Shown piece by piece: positions 16,130 through 24,708 of a stretch of DNA of 64,000 nt (position 1 is the first letter of the stretch; each line of letters starts with the position of its first letter). A model generated the notes under the pieces. It was not told the DNA's origin, searched no databases, and worked only from the letters and a program-made list of their open reading frames with translations. The position numbers and the translations under genes are program-made. The stretch spans positions 44,314-108,313 of the forward strand of contig JBBIHB010000007.1 of the NCBI GenBank assembly GCA_037447215.1, read 5' to 3'. The DNA comes from UBA1413 sp037447215. Lineage in GTDB: Bacteria; Bacteroidota; Bacteroidia; Bacteroidales; Prolixibacteraceae.

Positions 16130-17087
16130 TCATATAAAATAGGTGAGAATTTTATCTATCATTTCGAATCCAGCCCGTTTACCTGATTCTTCGAAAAGAA
16201 CATTGCCGTTTTTCCCTTTAAGTCGCAGATAAACAGTTGAATCAATACTCTCTTTTATAATCCGGCTCATTTTGCCCCTTAATGGTGCCCTCAGATGTCT
16301 TGAAATGTTCAGCAATACATTGATTTCCAAGGTTTCCCTCTGTCCCTCAATTAAAATTTCAAGCTTTTCATTTTCATAAATGAGGCGCTTTATCTTCGAT
16401 CCGTTATAGGTTGCAAATCTGTAAAACTTTCCATTTGTATAAAGAAAGCAGATATGTCCGATAAAAAAACTTCCCATCCAGGGGATTTTGGCAACCAAAA
16501 AGGTAAATGAGGCTGAATCATCCTGAAAATGATTGCTATGAATCCAAACCCATGATTCAGGAAATGAGACTCCCCAGTCTTTTTCGATGTATCCTTTGCC
16601 GCCGGTAAAATCTGTTATCCTGTCGTTTAATGAAATCTGACCCTTTAGCTTATGTGTTACCGATACAATCCCATGTTTACACTCCATAAGCGGAACAAAC
16701 GAGTACCACCCCATTATTCCGGGGTTATACCATTTCGATGGAAAATCAACCTTGTGGCTGAATTCAACTTCGCCTATAAATGATTGACCATCTTGTTGAA
16801 TATCAAGATGGATCCCTCTTTCGGTAAACCATGAATTTCCTACTTTTATTTTCATCTCTTTCCTGTCGAAAACAAACGAGTCGATGGGGTATTCAAACCA
16901 ATGGGTTATTCCGGCAATACCGTCAATTACCTGTATAAAAGCCTGCTTGTGGGCAGGCTCAACAGCAATACCCGAATAAATGACCAGACTTGCTCCATAT
17001 CTGCAGTGACATGCTTGAAGTACCAGCCTTCGAAATAATTCTTCATTTTTAGGTTTCCCTGTAAAACATGCGGACGAAATATTCTCA
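16130..17087 (-). pseudogene. Tocopherol-cyclase-like protein with a 1-nt frameshift
   Basis: The long frame 16130-16855 (241 aa) carries PLMECKHGIVSVTHKLKG, GGKGYIEKDWGVSFPESW and GSKIKRLIYEN, the pattern of the tocopherol cyclase-like family. Its N-terminus is missing, but the minus strand further up reads MRIFRPHVLQGN...NYFEGWYFKHVTADMEQVWSFI, then after a shift GIAVEPAHKQAFIQVIDG up to KEMKIKV. Adding one C at about 16971-16974 (CGGG to CCGGG) restores one frame of about 319 residues starting at 17087. The start lies 12 bp after the radical SAM gene, so they share an operon. Function in a bacterium without tocopherol is unknown; the fold is lipocalin-like. Confidence 0.75.
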
Positions 17088-17099
17088 TGATTGCCGGTT

Positions 17100-18107
17100 C
17101 TAAATGATTATTGATATGTCAGCGCCACAACCGTCACATTTTCTGTTTTTGGAAAGGCCAACCACTGTAATGTTGTACCTATCCCTTTTTATAAGCAGAT
17201 AATTGCAGTTGGGGCACCATGTTGAAGAATAATGGCTGTGGGCCATGTTGCCTGTATAAACATAGTGCAGTTTTTTACCGGCAATATGTGCAAACTGCAG
17301 AAGGGTTTCAACACTGGTAGAAGGTATGTTAAGTTTCCAGGCAGGAAAATATCTTGACAAATGCAATGGGACTTCAGCTGAAAGTTCGCAGGAAATCCAG
17401 TCGGTCAACGACTTAAATTCTTCTTCATCATCGTTTAGGGTGGGTATTACAAGCAGTGTTATCTCGAGGTGCTTCCCCGATTGGTGTATGGTTTTCAGTG
17501 TATTGAGCACAGGGTTCAGGCTGCCACCGGTTTGTTTGCGATAAAAGCCGTTATTAAAAGCTTTCAGGTCGATGTTGTAACCATCGGTTACTTTTATCAA
17601 CTGCTCAAGCGGTTTTTGCTGAATATATCCATTGCTGACCACCACATTTTTCAATCCTGCGTTATTTGCCATGGTTGCCGTATGGAGCATCATCTCATAA
17701 AAAACGGTGGGTTCATTATAGGTGTAAGCTATTCCGATATTCCGGGCTGCTTTTGCAGCTCTATCAACCAGTTCGCCGGGTGATATTTTCAAATGCGCCG
17801 GCGATGAAAAGCAATCGTATTGTGACAATGAATAATTCTGGCAAAACGGACATACAAGATTGCACCCTGCAGTTCCGACCGATAATATTTCACTTCCCGG
17901 ATAGAAATGGTACAAAGGTTTCTTTTCGATGGGATCGACATGAAGGGCCGCAACCTCGCCATAAACCCCTGTTAACAGTTTCCCGCCTGAATTGAAACGT
18001 ACCCTGCATAGCCCTGACTCACCGTCAGATAAAATACAGCTATGCGGGCAAAGGTTGCATCGCACCTTCGCATTGGGTTTTGAAGTGTAAAAAAGCGCTT
18101 CACTCAT
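17100..18107 (-). CDS. AmmeMemoRadiSam-type radical SAM enzyme (AmrS-like)
   Basis: 335 aa. The radical SAM cluster motif CNLVCPFC is at Cys82, Cys86, Cys89. The N-terminus has a Cys-rich segment (CNLCPHSC, Cys17-24) and the C-terminus a rubredoxin-like set CPNC...CDGC that may bind zinc. These are the marks of the AmrS family, which resembles pyruvate-formate-lyase activating enzymes. Its usual partners, the AMMECR1 and Memo proteins, are not next to it. It lies 19 bp after hydF and 12 bp before the tocopherol-cyclase-like gene, so it is probably translated from the hydF message. Substrate unknown. Confidence 0.9.
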   Translation of the reverse strand: MSEALFYTSKPNAKVRCNLCPHSCILSDGESGLCRVRFNSGGKLLTGVYGEVAALHVDPIEKKPLYHFYPGSEILSVGTAGCNLVCPFCQNYSLSQYDCFSSPAHLKISPGELVDRAAKAARNIGIAYTYNEPTVFYEMMLHTATMANNAGLKNVVVSNGYIQQKPLEQLIKVTDGYNIDLKAFNNGFYRKQTGGSLNPVLNTLKTIHQSGKHLEITLLVIPTLNDDEEEFKSLTDWISCELSAEVPLHLSRYFPAWKLNIPSTSVETLLQFAHIAGKKLHYVYTGNMAHSHYSSTWCPNCNYLLIKRDRYNITVVGLSKNRKCDGCGADISIII

Positions 18108-18126
18108 TCTGGGGTAATTATTTTAT

Positions 18127-19350
18127 TCATTTACTGCTTCTCAATATATCGAGTGCGGCAGGAAAAGGTTGCAGTGCGCGTTCAAAAATACCTAATGAAT
18201 AGGCAATGGTTAATCCGTAGTTGGTTATTGGAACCCCTGCCTGACGTGCCTTCATGATTCGTGAGAGCATTTCCTTTCGGTTCCACATGCAAGCGCCACA
18301 ATGTATAACCAGTTTATAATCGGAGATATTTGAAGGGAAGTCCCTTCCACGCATAATATCAATTTGCAGTTTCCCCCCCACATACTGGGTGAGCCAGCGT
18401 GGAATTTTCACTGAGCCTATGTCTTCGCCAATGGGGTGATGGGTGCAGGCTTCGGCAATCAGGACTTTATCTCCTGTTTTCAGGTGGTCGATGGCCATGG
18501 CGCCTCTTACCATTTCAGTTAAATCGGCCTGAAACCTGGCAAACAGGATTGAGAAAGAAGTGATGGGTATTTCCGGGGGTGTGTCGGCGGCTACTTTTAA
18601 AAAGGCCTGCGAGTCGGTCACAACCAGGCGGGGTGGCTTGTTAAGCCTCGATAAGGCCTCACGGAGTTCGCGTTCCTTAACCACCATGCAGAAGGCATCA
18701 CTGTCGAGCAGGTCGCGGATGCTTTGTACCTGAGGAAGGATTAGCCTTCCTTTGGGTGCTTCTTTGTCGATGGGTACAACCAGCACTGCCATTTCACCGG
18801 GGCCAACCAGATCGGACAGTATAGCCTTCCGGTCGATGAAATCTGACGACGCCTGATCGAGCAAAAGTTGCCTCAGGCTGTTGATTCCTTCACCGCTATT
18901 GGCCTGGGTTATGGCATAACTTACCTTTATTCTGTCGAGAACAGATGAAATATCCAGATTTTCAGGATACAGGTCGGCTTTGTTGAAAACTACCACAAAT
19001 GGGATGACCCTTTTTCGGAATTCTTCCATAATGGTTTCTTCAAAATTTCCCCATTCGCCGAAATTGGATACTAAAATTCCAAGGTCGGTCCGGTCAAATA
19101 CTGAGAATGTTTTTGAAACCCTTTTTTCGCCAAGTAAACCGGTATCATCAATCCCCGCGGTATCAATAAATAAAACCGGGCCCAACGGAAGGAGTTCCAT
19201 TGGTTTTTCAACCGGATCGGTAGTGGTTCCGGCCACCTCCGATACAATGGATACTTCCTGATGGGTGAGTGCATTGAGTATGCTTGATTTGCCGGCATTT
19301 TGTCGTCCAAAAATCCCGATATGAAGCCTGAAAGATTTTGGCGCCTTCAT
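18127..19350 (-). CDS. hydF: [FeFe]-hydrogenase H-cluster maturation GTPase HydF
   Basis: 407 aa. Scaffold on which the diiron subcluster is assembled before transfer to HydA. N-terminal GTPase domain with P-loop GRQNAGKSS (15-23), SEVAGTTTDP (switch I), DTAGIDD and NKAD. A dimerisation domain follows, and the C-terminal cluster-binding domain carries CTH and, 45 residues later, HCGAC (Cys351, Cys354), the CxH...HCxxC ligand pattern of HydF. It starts the minus-strand operon hydF-amrS-tocopherol cyclase-like and is separated from the other maturases by about 2.6 kb of regulatory and unrelated genes. Confidence 0.97.
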   Translation of the reverse strand: MKAPKSFRLHIGIFGRQNAGKSSILNALTHQEVSIVSEVAGTTTDPVEKPMELLPLGPVLFIDTAGIDDTGLLGEKRVSKTFSVFDRTDLGILVSNFGEWGNFEETIMEEFRKRVIPFVVVFNKADLYPENLDISSVLDRIKVSYAITQANSGEGINSLRQLLLDQASSDFIDRKAILSDLVGPGEMAVLVVPIDKEAPKGRLILPQVQSIRDLLDSDAFCMVVKERELREALSRLNKPPRLVVTDSQAFLKVAADTPPEIPITSFSILFARFQADLTEMVRGAMAIDHLKTGDKVLIAEACTHHPIGEDIGSVKIPRWLTQYVGGKLQIDIMRGRDFPSNISDYKLVIHCGACMWNRKEMLSRIMKARQAGVPITNYGLTIAYSLGIFERALQPFPAALDILRSSK

Positions 19351-19410
19351 TTTGAATTTTTTTTATGCCTGAAATGTAAACATTGCCCGCGGATTAAACA
19401 AGCGCCATAA

Positions 19411-19443
19411 AAATAAAAAGGCACCCCGACCCGGATGCCTTTT
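19411..19443 (-). terminator. Intrinsic terminator after the small Lys/Cys-rich gene
   Basis: On the minus strand AAAGGCA and TGCCTTT (plus 19416-19443) form a stem around a GC-rich loop and are followed by TTTTATTTTT. It ends the transcript of the 93-aa gene 30 bp upstream and insulates hydF. Confidence 0.75.
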
Positions 19444-19471
19444 GAAATACACTTTACACAAAATTATTTGC

Positions 19472-19753
19472 TTACTTTTTTTCGCCGCAACAAGCTTTCT
19501 TTTCAGCAGCACCGCACTCAGCTTTCTTAGCTTCACCACAAGCTTCACCTTTAACTTCTGCTTTTTTGGCATCAGCTTTCTTGGTTGCAGCTTTTGCTGC
19601 TTTTTTAGTTTCTTTTTCACCTTCGGGTGTGGTGTTATCATCTGCAACTATTGTTACACCTGCTTTTTCAGAAACCACTACATTTGCGCTTGCAGTTGTT
19701 ATTGAAAATGCATAAACTGCTACAACTGCTAATACTAAAAATAATTTTTTCAT
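19472..19753 (-). CDS. Small exported Lys/Ala-rich protein with a Cys-rich tail
   Basis: 93 aa. Signal peptide residues 1-23 (ending ASANV), a short region AGVTIVADDNTTPEGE, then a low-complexity Lys/Ala stretch and a tail with five cysteines (GEACGEAK, AECGAAEK, ACCGEKK). Cys-Gly-Glu triplets suggest metal or metal-cluster binding, which is inference. It is divergent from a sensor kinase that has three close cysteines in its periplasmic loop, and two direct repeats lie between them. I do not recognise a family. The frame is supported by the signal peptide, the terminator and the isolation of the gene. Confidence 0.75.
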   Translation of the reverse strand: MKKLFLVLAVVAVYAFSITTASANVVVSEKAGVTIVADDNTTPEGEKETKKAAKAATKKADAKKAEVKGEACGEAKKAECGAAEKKACCGEKK

Positions 19754-19821
19754 GATGTTTAATTTTAATGTTTAACTTCTGGAACAAAGATATCTATAAC
19801 GATTCTAAATAAGTGTTATTG

Positions 19822-19841
19822 CGATGTTAATACGATGTTAA
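19822..19841. promoter_or_regulatory. Tandem CGATGTTAA repeats between the small exported gene and the sensor kinase
   Basis: CGATGTTAA occurs at 19822-19830 and again at 19833-19841, an 11-bp spacing, which is the pattern expected for a head-to-tail dimer of an OmpR-type regulator. An OmpR-family regulator is encoded downstream. A TAATTTTG box at 19868-19875 lies just before the kinase ATG at 19880. Confidence 0.5.
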
Positions 19842-19879
19842 AGTGGACATGAAGGTATTTTATTATATAATTTTGGCAA

Positions 19880-21145
19880 ATGAAAATATCTTTAAGGAAA
19901 TATCTCGTTTGGATAACCCTGATTTTACTGGTGGTTCTGCTGTTATTCCAGGTACGCTGGATGGTGTATTCCATTCGTTTTCAGGAAAAGGTTTTTCAGA
20001 ACAGTATTAACCTTGCACTCGATAAAACCATTGCCGGGCTGAATAACGACCAATATGTCTGCAACCTGATGCGCGATTGTATGCGTTGTGATACCACTGA
20101 TCTTGATTCGGTGATGTTATCCAGGGGTATTTGGGACAAAATTCATGTATCGATCAATAACGAGTTGGCAATTTATGATATTAAACTCGACTACGACCTA
20201 TTTATTACGAAAGATTACCATGATACACTCAGCAGTAGTTTATATGGAAATATACACCGGGCAGTATATTATACCCAGAGCCTGAGGGAAGTAATGCAGG
20301 CAAACGGTTACGAGCTTGTTGTTCGCACACCCGGCCGTGGAAGCTTTCTGCCTCCCCAGGCAATTACTATGTTGGGTTCATCCATTTTATTGATCCTGCT
20401 GATATTTGTATCAATTGTACAGATGGTTAGGCTATATCGTAACGAGCTGCAGCTGGTTGAAAACATAAAAGAGCTTATCAATAATGTAACCCACGAATTT
20501 AAAACCCCCATGTCGTCGATTGCTTTGGCAGCCAATCTCCTGCGCAAAGGGAAATACAGCGATAATCCGGAAAAGTTGCAGGAATATGCCGGGTTGATAT
20601 TCAAAGAAAACCAGAAATTGCAGCGTCAGGTGGAAGGACTGCTCGATTTGGCAGCCATCGAATGGGATGAGTTCGAATACAGCAAAAACCTGATCGGATT
20701 AAACGAACTGGCTAACGACGCTGCCCTTACCATTCACCTGCTCGTGGAAGAGAAAGAAGGTTCGCTGAATGTTGAGCTTAATGCTGATGAGGATAACATA
20801 TTTGCCGATAAGATGCATATTACCAATGCGATTGTTAACCTGCTGACCAATTCGGTTAAGTATTCGGTAGGTGCCCCTGAAATCACTTTACGCACTTTAA
20901 ATAAAGGGAACGAGGTTATTCTCGAAGTAGAAGATAAGGGTATCGGAATATCCGGGAAGTACCATCGCTATGTATTTGACAAATATTACCGGGTTTCCAC
21001 CGGCGATGTTCATAATATCAAAGGGTTTGGCATTGGGCTGTCGTACGTAAAAAGTGTTGTTGAAGCTCACGGAGGCAAAGTTTCGGTGGAGAGTGAACCT
21101 GGAAAAGGAAGTATTTTTACTTTGTCGTTTTCTAAAAATAAATAA
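19880..21145 (+). CDS. Membrane sensor histidine kinase
   Basis: 421 aa. Membrane helices at about 8-30 and 162-184 enclose a periplasmic sensor of about 130 residues that includes CNLMRDCMRC (Cys61, Cys67, Cys70). The phosphoacceptor is His205 in NNVTHEFKTPMSS, and the ATPase domain has NLLTNSVKYS, DKGIGIS and GFGIGLSYVK. There is no HAMP domain of obvious form. It pairs with the OmpR-family regulator 13 bp downstream. The three periplasmic cysteines could sense redox state or metal; this is inference. The signal is unknown. Confidence 0.93.
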   Translation: MKISLRKYLVWITLILLVVLLLFQVRWMVYSIRFQEKVFQNSINLALDKTIAGLNNDQYVCNLMRDCMRCDTTDLDSVMLSRGIWDKIHVSINNELAIYDIKLDYDLFITKDYHDTLSSSLYGNIHRAVYYTQSLREVMQANGYELVVRTPGRGSFLPPQAITMLGSSILLILLIFVSIVQMVRLYRNELQLVENIKELINNVTHEFKTPMSSIALAANLLRKGKYSDNPEKLQEYAGLIFKENQKLQRQVEGLLDLAAIEWDEFEYSKNLIGLNELANDAALTIHLLVEEKEGSLNVELNADEDNIFADKMHITNAIVNLLTNSVKYSVGAPEITLRTLNKGNEVILEVEDKGIGISGKYHRYVFDKYYRVSTGDVHNIKGFGIGLSYVKSVVEAHGGKVSVESEPGKGSIFTLSFSKNK

Positions 21146-21158
21146 CAAAAATATTTTA

Positions 21159-21860
21159 ATGATAACCATGAATGAGCCAAAAATAAGTATCCTGCTGGTT
21201 GAAGACGACCTGAACCTTGGTTTTCTCCTGGTTGAATTTCTCGAAAGTCATGGCTTTCAGGTTAAGCTGTACCGTGATGGCGATTCTGCCCTAAAGGGTT
21301 TCAAATCAGGCACATTCAATTTCTGCATTTTCGATGTGATGCTACCTAAGCTCGATGGTTTTAACCTGGCAAAAAGTGTTAAAGCCATTTATCCCGACAT
21401 ACCCATAATTTTCCTTACAGCTCGGTCAATGAAAGTGGATAAATTGAAAGGCTATGACCTAGGTGCCGACGATTACATTACCAAACCATTTGACGAAGAC
21501 GAATTATTGTGCCGGATAAAAGCTGTAATGAACCGTACTGACCTTGTTGATGCTTCGTGCAATTACAGGTTCAGGATCGGAAATTATGAGTTTGATTTTA
21601 CCAATCAGGCACTGAAAATCGGAGACAATGTGCGAAGGCTGACAAGTCGTGAAGCTGAAGTACTTCATTTACTATGCTCCTCGAAAAACAACATTGTTAA
21701 GCGTGAACAAATATTGACAGCTATTTGGGGCGAAAACGATTATTTTGCCGGCAGGAGCCTCGATGTTTTTATTTCGAAATTAAGGAAATATTTTGCCGAT
21801 GACCCCACTGTAAGGATCGAAAATATTCCGAAAGTCGGTTTTCTGTTGTCTTGTTCATGA
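21159..21860 (+). CDS. OmpR/RprY-family response regulator
   Basis: About 233 aa. Receiver domain with acidic pocket VEDD (14-17), phosphoacceptor Asp59 in IFDVMLPKLDG and Lys in ITKPFDEDEL; then a winged-helix output domain (LTSREAEVLHLLCSS...VFISKLRKYF). The frame is open from 21054 inside the kinase gene, but the ATG at 21159, 13 bp past the kinase stop, gives the proper receiver start; ATG at 21168 is an alternative. Its 3' end faces the URO-D-like gene with only 3 bp between the stops. Possible targets include the divergent Cys-rich gene. Confidence 0.93.
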   Translation: MITMNEPKISILLVEDDLNLGFLLVEFLESHGFQVKLYRDGDSALKGFKSGTFNFCIFDVMLPKLDGFNLAKSVKAIYPDIPIIFLTARSMKVDKLKGYDLGADDYITKPFDEDELLCRIKAVMNRTDLVDASCNYRFRIGNYEFDFTNQALKIGDNVRRLTSREAEVLHLLCSSKNNIVKREQILTAIWGENDYFAGRSLDVFISKLRKYFADDPTVRIENIPKVGFLLSCS

Positions 21861-21863
21861 TGT

Positions 21864-22895
21864 CTATAAAACGGCGGCGCTGATCATTGCCAGGTAATTT
21901 TCGTCGGGCACATACTCGGGAATGCTGTTCCCTGAACCTAATGCATACCCTTTCGATCCTGAAATTTCCAATATTCTTTGACATCGGTTTTTTATTGACT
22001 CTTTGTCATTCCGGGTAATAAAATCGATATCAATCCCACCTAAAATGGCAATACGGTCATGCCAAAGTGAATATGCTTCCTCAACCGGAATAATATTGTC
22101 CTCGAAAGAGTGTTTGCCATCAAATTTCAAGTCATCTATAATGTCTGCAATCACTTTGGAAATATTTCCACACGAATGTAGTATGGCTGGTTTCCCATGA
22201 TAATGAATGGCTTCGACCATCTTTTTAATCCAGGGAAATACATACTGCCTGAGCATGTCGGGTGGAAGCATTGTTTGATTTTTAAAGCCCCAGTCATCGT
22301 TTACTATAAGCGCCCCCACAGGCGGCAAGACGCTGCAAATTTCATAAAACGCAAGTAGCCGGCTACCCACTTCCGTGAAAATTGCCTTGGCCAGCTCTTC
22401 ATTTTCATAGATCATAAAACATAAATTCTCAAAACCGGTCAGGTTTATCACATTTTCGAGCAACCCACCTGGCCCGGGAATAATCATTTTCATACCATCA
22501 AACAAATCCATTTCCGCATTTGCCAAAATTTCTGTTCCTATCGCTTCAGGATTAGGCCAGACGAACCTTTCGAATGTATTCCAGTCGCTTATTGCTGTAG
22601 CTTCATTGAGCGATACGGTTTCTTTTTTGGTTAAATGCTGGTTGTCGAAAGCAAATGGACTGAAATATCGGGCCGGGATGGTGGCATAATCATAACCGGT
22701 AGCATAGAAAAACCGGATAATGTTTTGGATTTTTTCTGCAGGTGTATTCAGGGAACGAAAATCTTTTTCGATAAATTTTGAAATCAGTCTGGCATTGGTA
22801 AAATATTCAAATAAAACCGGACGATCAGGGCGTTCCCTTTGCAATACTAATTTTAACTGATTGAAATCAGCCGGATATTTTCTTATCACCCTCAT
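21864..22895 (-). CDS. Uroporphyrinogen decarboxylase (URO-D) superfamily protein
   Basis: 343 aa with the TIM-barrel of the URO-D/MtaA/CmuA group. HSCGN near residue 235 (AILHSCGNI) matches the HxC zinc ligands of corrinoid-dependent methyltransferases of the MtaA type, and GGIDIDFI near the end is also family-like. The N-terminal arginine motif of true HemE is not evident, so methyl transfer is likelier than heme synthesis. It follows aspA by 13 bp and ends the operon TM1266-like to hydG to hicBA to aspA. Its link to hydrogenase maturation is unknown. No corrinoid protein is encoded nearby. Confidence 0.8.
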   Translation of the reverse strand: MRVIRKYPADFNQLKLVLQRERPDRPVLFEYFTNARLISKFIEKDFRSLNTPAEKIQNIIRFFYATGYDYATIPARYFSPFAFDNQHLTKKETVSLNEATAISDWNTFERFVWPNPEAIGTEILANAEMDLFDGMKMIIPGPGGLLENVINLTGFENLCFMIYENEELAKAIFTEVGSRLLAFYEICSVLPPVGALIVNDDWGFKNQTMLPPDMLRQYVFPWIKKMVEAIHYHGKPAILHSCGNISKVIADIIDDLKFDGKHSFEDNIIPVEEAYSLWHDRIAILGGIDIDFITRNDKESIKNRCQRILEISGSKGYALGSGNSIPEYVPDENYLAMISAAVL

Positions 22896-22908
22896 TGCGA
22901 AAGTCTGA

Positions 22909-24300
22909 TTAGTGTCCTAAACTTGTAACCGCCTCAGGGGTTATTAAACTCTCAAATTCATGTTCGGACATCAATTGAAGTTGATTGACTGCCTCGCGCA
23001 CTGTAAGTTTTTGGTCTTTCATAAGGGTTGCCACTTTTGATGCATTGGAGTAGCCAACGGCAGCCACCAATGCAGTAACGGTTGCAGTTGAATTGTTAAC
23101 CTGCAGGGAGCATATAGCTTCATTGGCATTTATGCCCGATACACAGCGGGTTTGCAATATATGGCAGGCATTTGTAAGTAATTCAATATTTTCGAGCAGG
23201 CAATGGGCAATAAGAGGCATAAACTGGTTAAGGTCGAGGTTGCCTGCCGAAGAAGCCTGAGTAATTGCTGTATCATTTCCCGTAACGAAAATGGCTGCCT
23301 GGATTACTGCTTCGGGAATTACCGGATTAACTTTTCCCGGCATAATGGATGAGCCTGCCTGCAGCGCAGGGAGGTTAATTTCGCCCAATCCGGCATCAGG
23401 CCCCGATGAAAGAAGGCGCAGGTCATTGCAAACTTTCTGAAGGTTCACGGCGCATACTTTCAGGATTCCCGATACTTCGGCAAAAACATCGTTGTTCATG
23501 GTGCCATCGGTCAGATTTTCTGCACGGGCCAATCCAATTCCCGAAATCTCACGGAGCCTGTCGGTGGCCCGGAAAATAAACTGCCGGGGTGCACCAAGGC
23601 CGGTGCCAATGGCAGTACCTCCTAAGTTAACTACCCTGAGCCTTTCCTCACATTTATAAATCCGCCATCGGTCGCGGTTAAAAGCTTCGGCATAAGCCCC
23701 CATTTCGCGGCCTAAAGTTGTTAGCACCGCATCCTGCAACTGGGTACGACCTACTTTAATTATTTGTGCAAACTCTTTCTCTTTCTGCTGAAAAGCCTCC
23801 TGCAATGCGAGTATTTGTTGTTCCAGTTGCCTGAGCATGCGTATGGCTGCCACTTTCAGGGCAGTCGGGTAGGTGTCGTTGGTCGATTGGTGCAGGTTTA
23901 CATCCTCAAGTGGTGAAATAATATTATACTCACCAGGATGATGTCCCATTATCTGTAAGGCACGGTTGGCAATAACCTCGTTCACATTCATATTGGTAGA
24001 TGTTCCAGCACCACCCTGAAGGGCATCCACAACAATATGCTCAATTAATAAACCTTCGCTCATTTCAAAACAGGCTTTCTCTATGGCACCGGCTTTATCA
24101 AGATCAGAAAAAAAACCAAGTTGCCGGTTTATCTGTAAGCATGCCAGCTTAACTGCACCGTAAGCTTTAATTAATTCGGTGTGAATATTCTTGTGCATCA
24201 GGGGAAAGTTCTCAATAGCCCGCAGGGTATGAATTCCCCAAAGCACATGGGCAGGTACCTGGCGATTTCCTAAAAGGTCGGTTTCAGTGCGCATGGTCAT
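22909..24300 (-). CDS. aspA: Aspartate ammonia-lyase
   Basis: 463 aa, full length. Converts L-aspartate to fumarate and ammonia. The fumarase/aspartase signature GSSIMPGKVNPVIPE is present (about residue 315) and the N-terminal STNMNVNEVIANRA carries the substrate-binding Thr/Asn. The start may be 24300 or the second Met at 24294; the 5' end overlaps hicA by 17 bp. From my knowledge of the literature, aspA is often found with hydEFG, and ammonia is a plausible source for the amine of the azadithiolate bridge; the sequence shows only the co-location. Confidence 0.95.
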   Translation of the reverse strand: MTMRTETDLLGNRQVPAHVLWGIHTLRAIENFPLMHKNIHTELIKAYGAVKLACLQINRQLGFFSDLDKAGAIEKACFEMSEGLLIEHIVVDALQGGAGTSTNMNVNEVIANRALQIMGHHPGEYNIISPLEDVNLHQSTNDTYPTALKVAAIRMLRQLEQQILALQEAFQQKEKEFAQIIKVGRTQLQDAVLTTLGREMGAYAEAFNRDRWRIYKCEERLRVVNLGGTAIGTGLGAPRQFIFRATDRLREISGIGLARAENLTDGTMNNDVFAEVSGILKVCAVNLQKVCNDLRLLSSGPDAGLGEINLPALQAGSSIMPGKVNPVIPEAVIQAAIFVTGNDTAITQASSAGNLDLNQFMPLIAHCLLENIELLTNACHILQTRCVSGINANEAICSLQVNNSTATVTALVAAVGYSNASKVATLMKDQKLTVREAVNQLQLMSEHEFESLITPEAVTSLGH

Positions 24301-24478
24301 TTAATTGATATAATCTTTTTATGATTTGTTTCGCAATGAAATCATTAATTTCATTGTGCTTTGGAACGGGCTGAAACATACCGGTGACAGGATATCGAGA
24401 CCAGTCATGCATTGCTCCGTGCCGGATCATTGTACACCCTATTTCTTCAAATTTTTTTATTAGTACCTTTCTTTTCAT
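24284..24478 (-). CDS. hicA: HicA-type mRNA interferase toxin
   Basis: 64 aa. Short double-stranded-RNA-binding fold with the catalytic-histidine segment IRHGAMHDW (about residues 18-26) and a C-terminus reading VPKHNEINDFIAKQIIK, as in HicA proteins (VPRHxEIxxxLAxxIIK). It would cleave mRNA when free of HicB. The ATG overlaps the hicB stop (ATGA), and its 3' end overlaps aspA. The usual residue after the first His-Gly is altered (GAM for GGN/GGS), so activity is not certain. Confidence 0.85.
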   Translation of the reverse strand: MKRKVLIKKFEEIGCTMIRHGAMHDWSRYPVTGMFQPVPKHNEINDFIAKQIIKRLYQLNDHAH

Positions 24479-24669
24479 CCCATGTTAAGTATGCCTAAAT
24501 GCCTGGATGATGATAAAAAATCTCCGGTAAGTTCATAATAAAGGTCTTTAAGATTCTCTTTAAGTTCATCTAAAGTTTCACCCTGAGTCCAATAATCAGG
24601 GAATCTTTCAAGATATTCTGGCCATACTTCTACTTCCTTCCAGAAAATAAATTTCTCATTTGTTTCCAT
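24475..24669 (-). CDS. hicB: HicB-type antitoxin
   Basis: About 64 aa from the ATG at 24669; an ATG at 24687 in frame would add six residues. FIFWKEVEVWPEYLERFPDY, then WTQGETLDELKENLKDLY, are the partial RNase-H-like HicB fold of the short subtype without a DNA-binding tail. It precedes and overlaps hicA, the order common to this subtype. The pair lies between hydG and aspA in the same direction, 21 bp or more after... hydG runs on to 24709, which leaves a 39-bp gap before this start. Confidence 0.83.
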   Translation of the reverse strand: METNEKFIFWKEVEVWPEYLERFPDYWTQGETLDELKENLKDLYYELTGDFLSSSRHLGILNMG

Positions 24670-24708
24670 AATTCCGTTTTTACACAATATTACAAAACAC
24701 TTGCAGCA

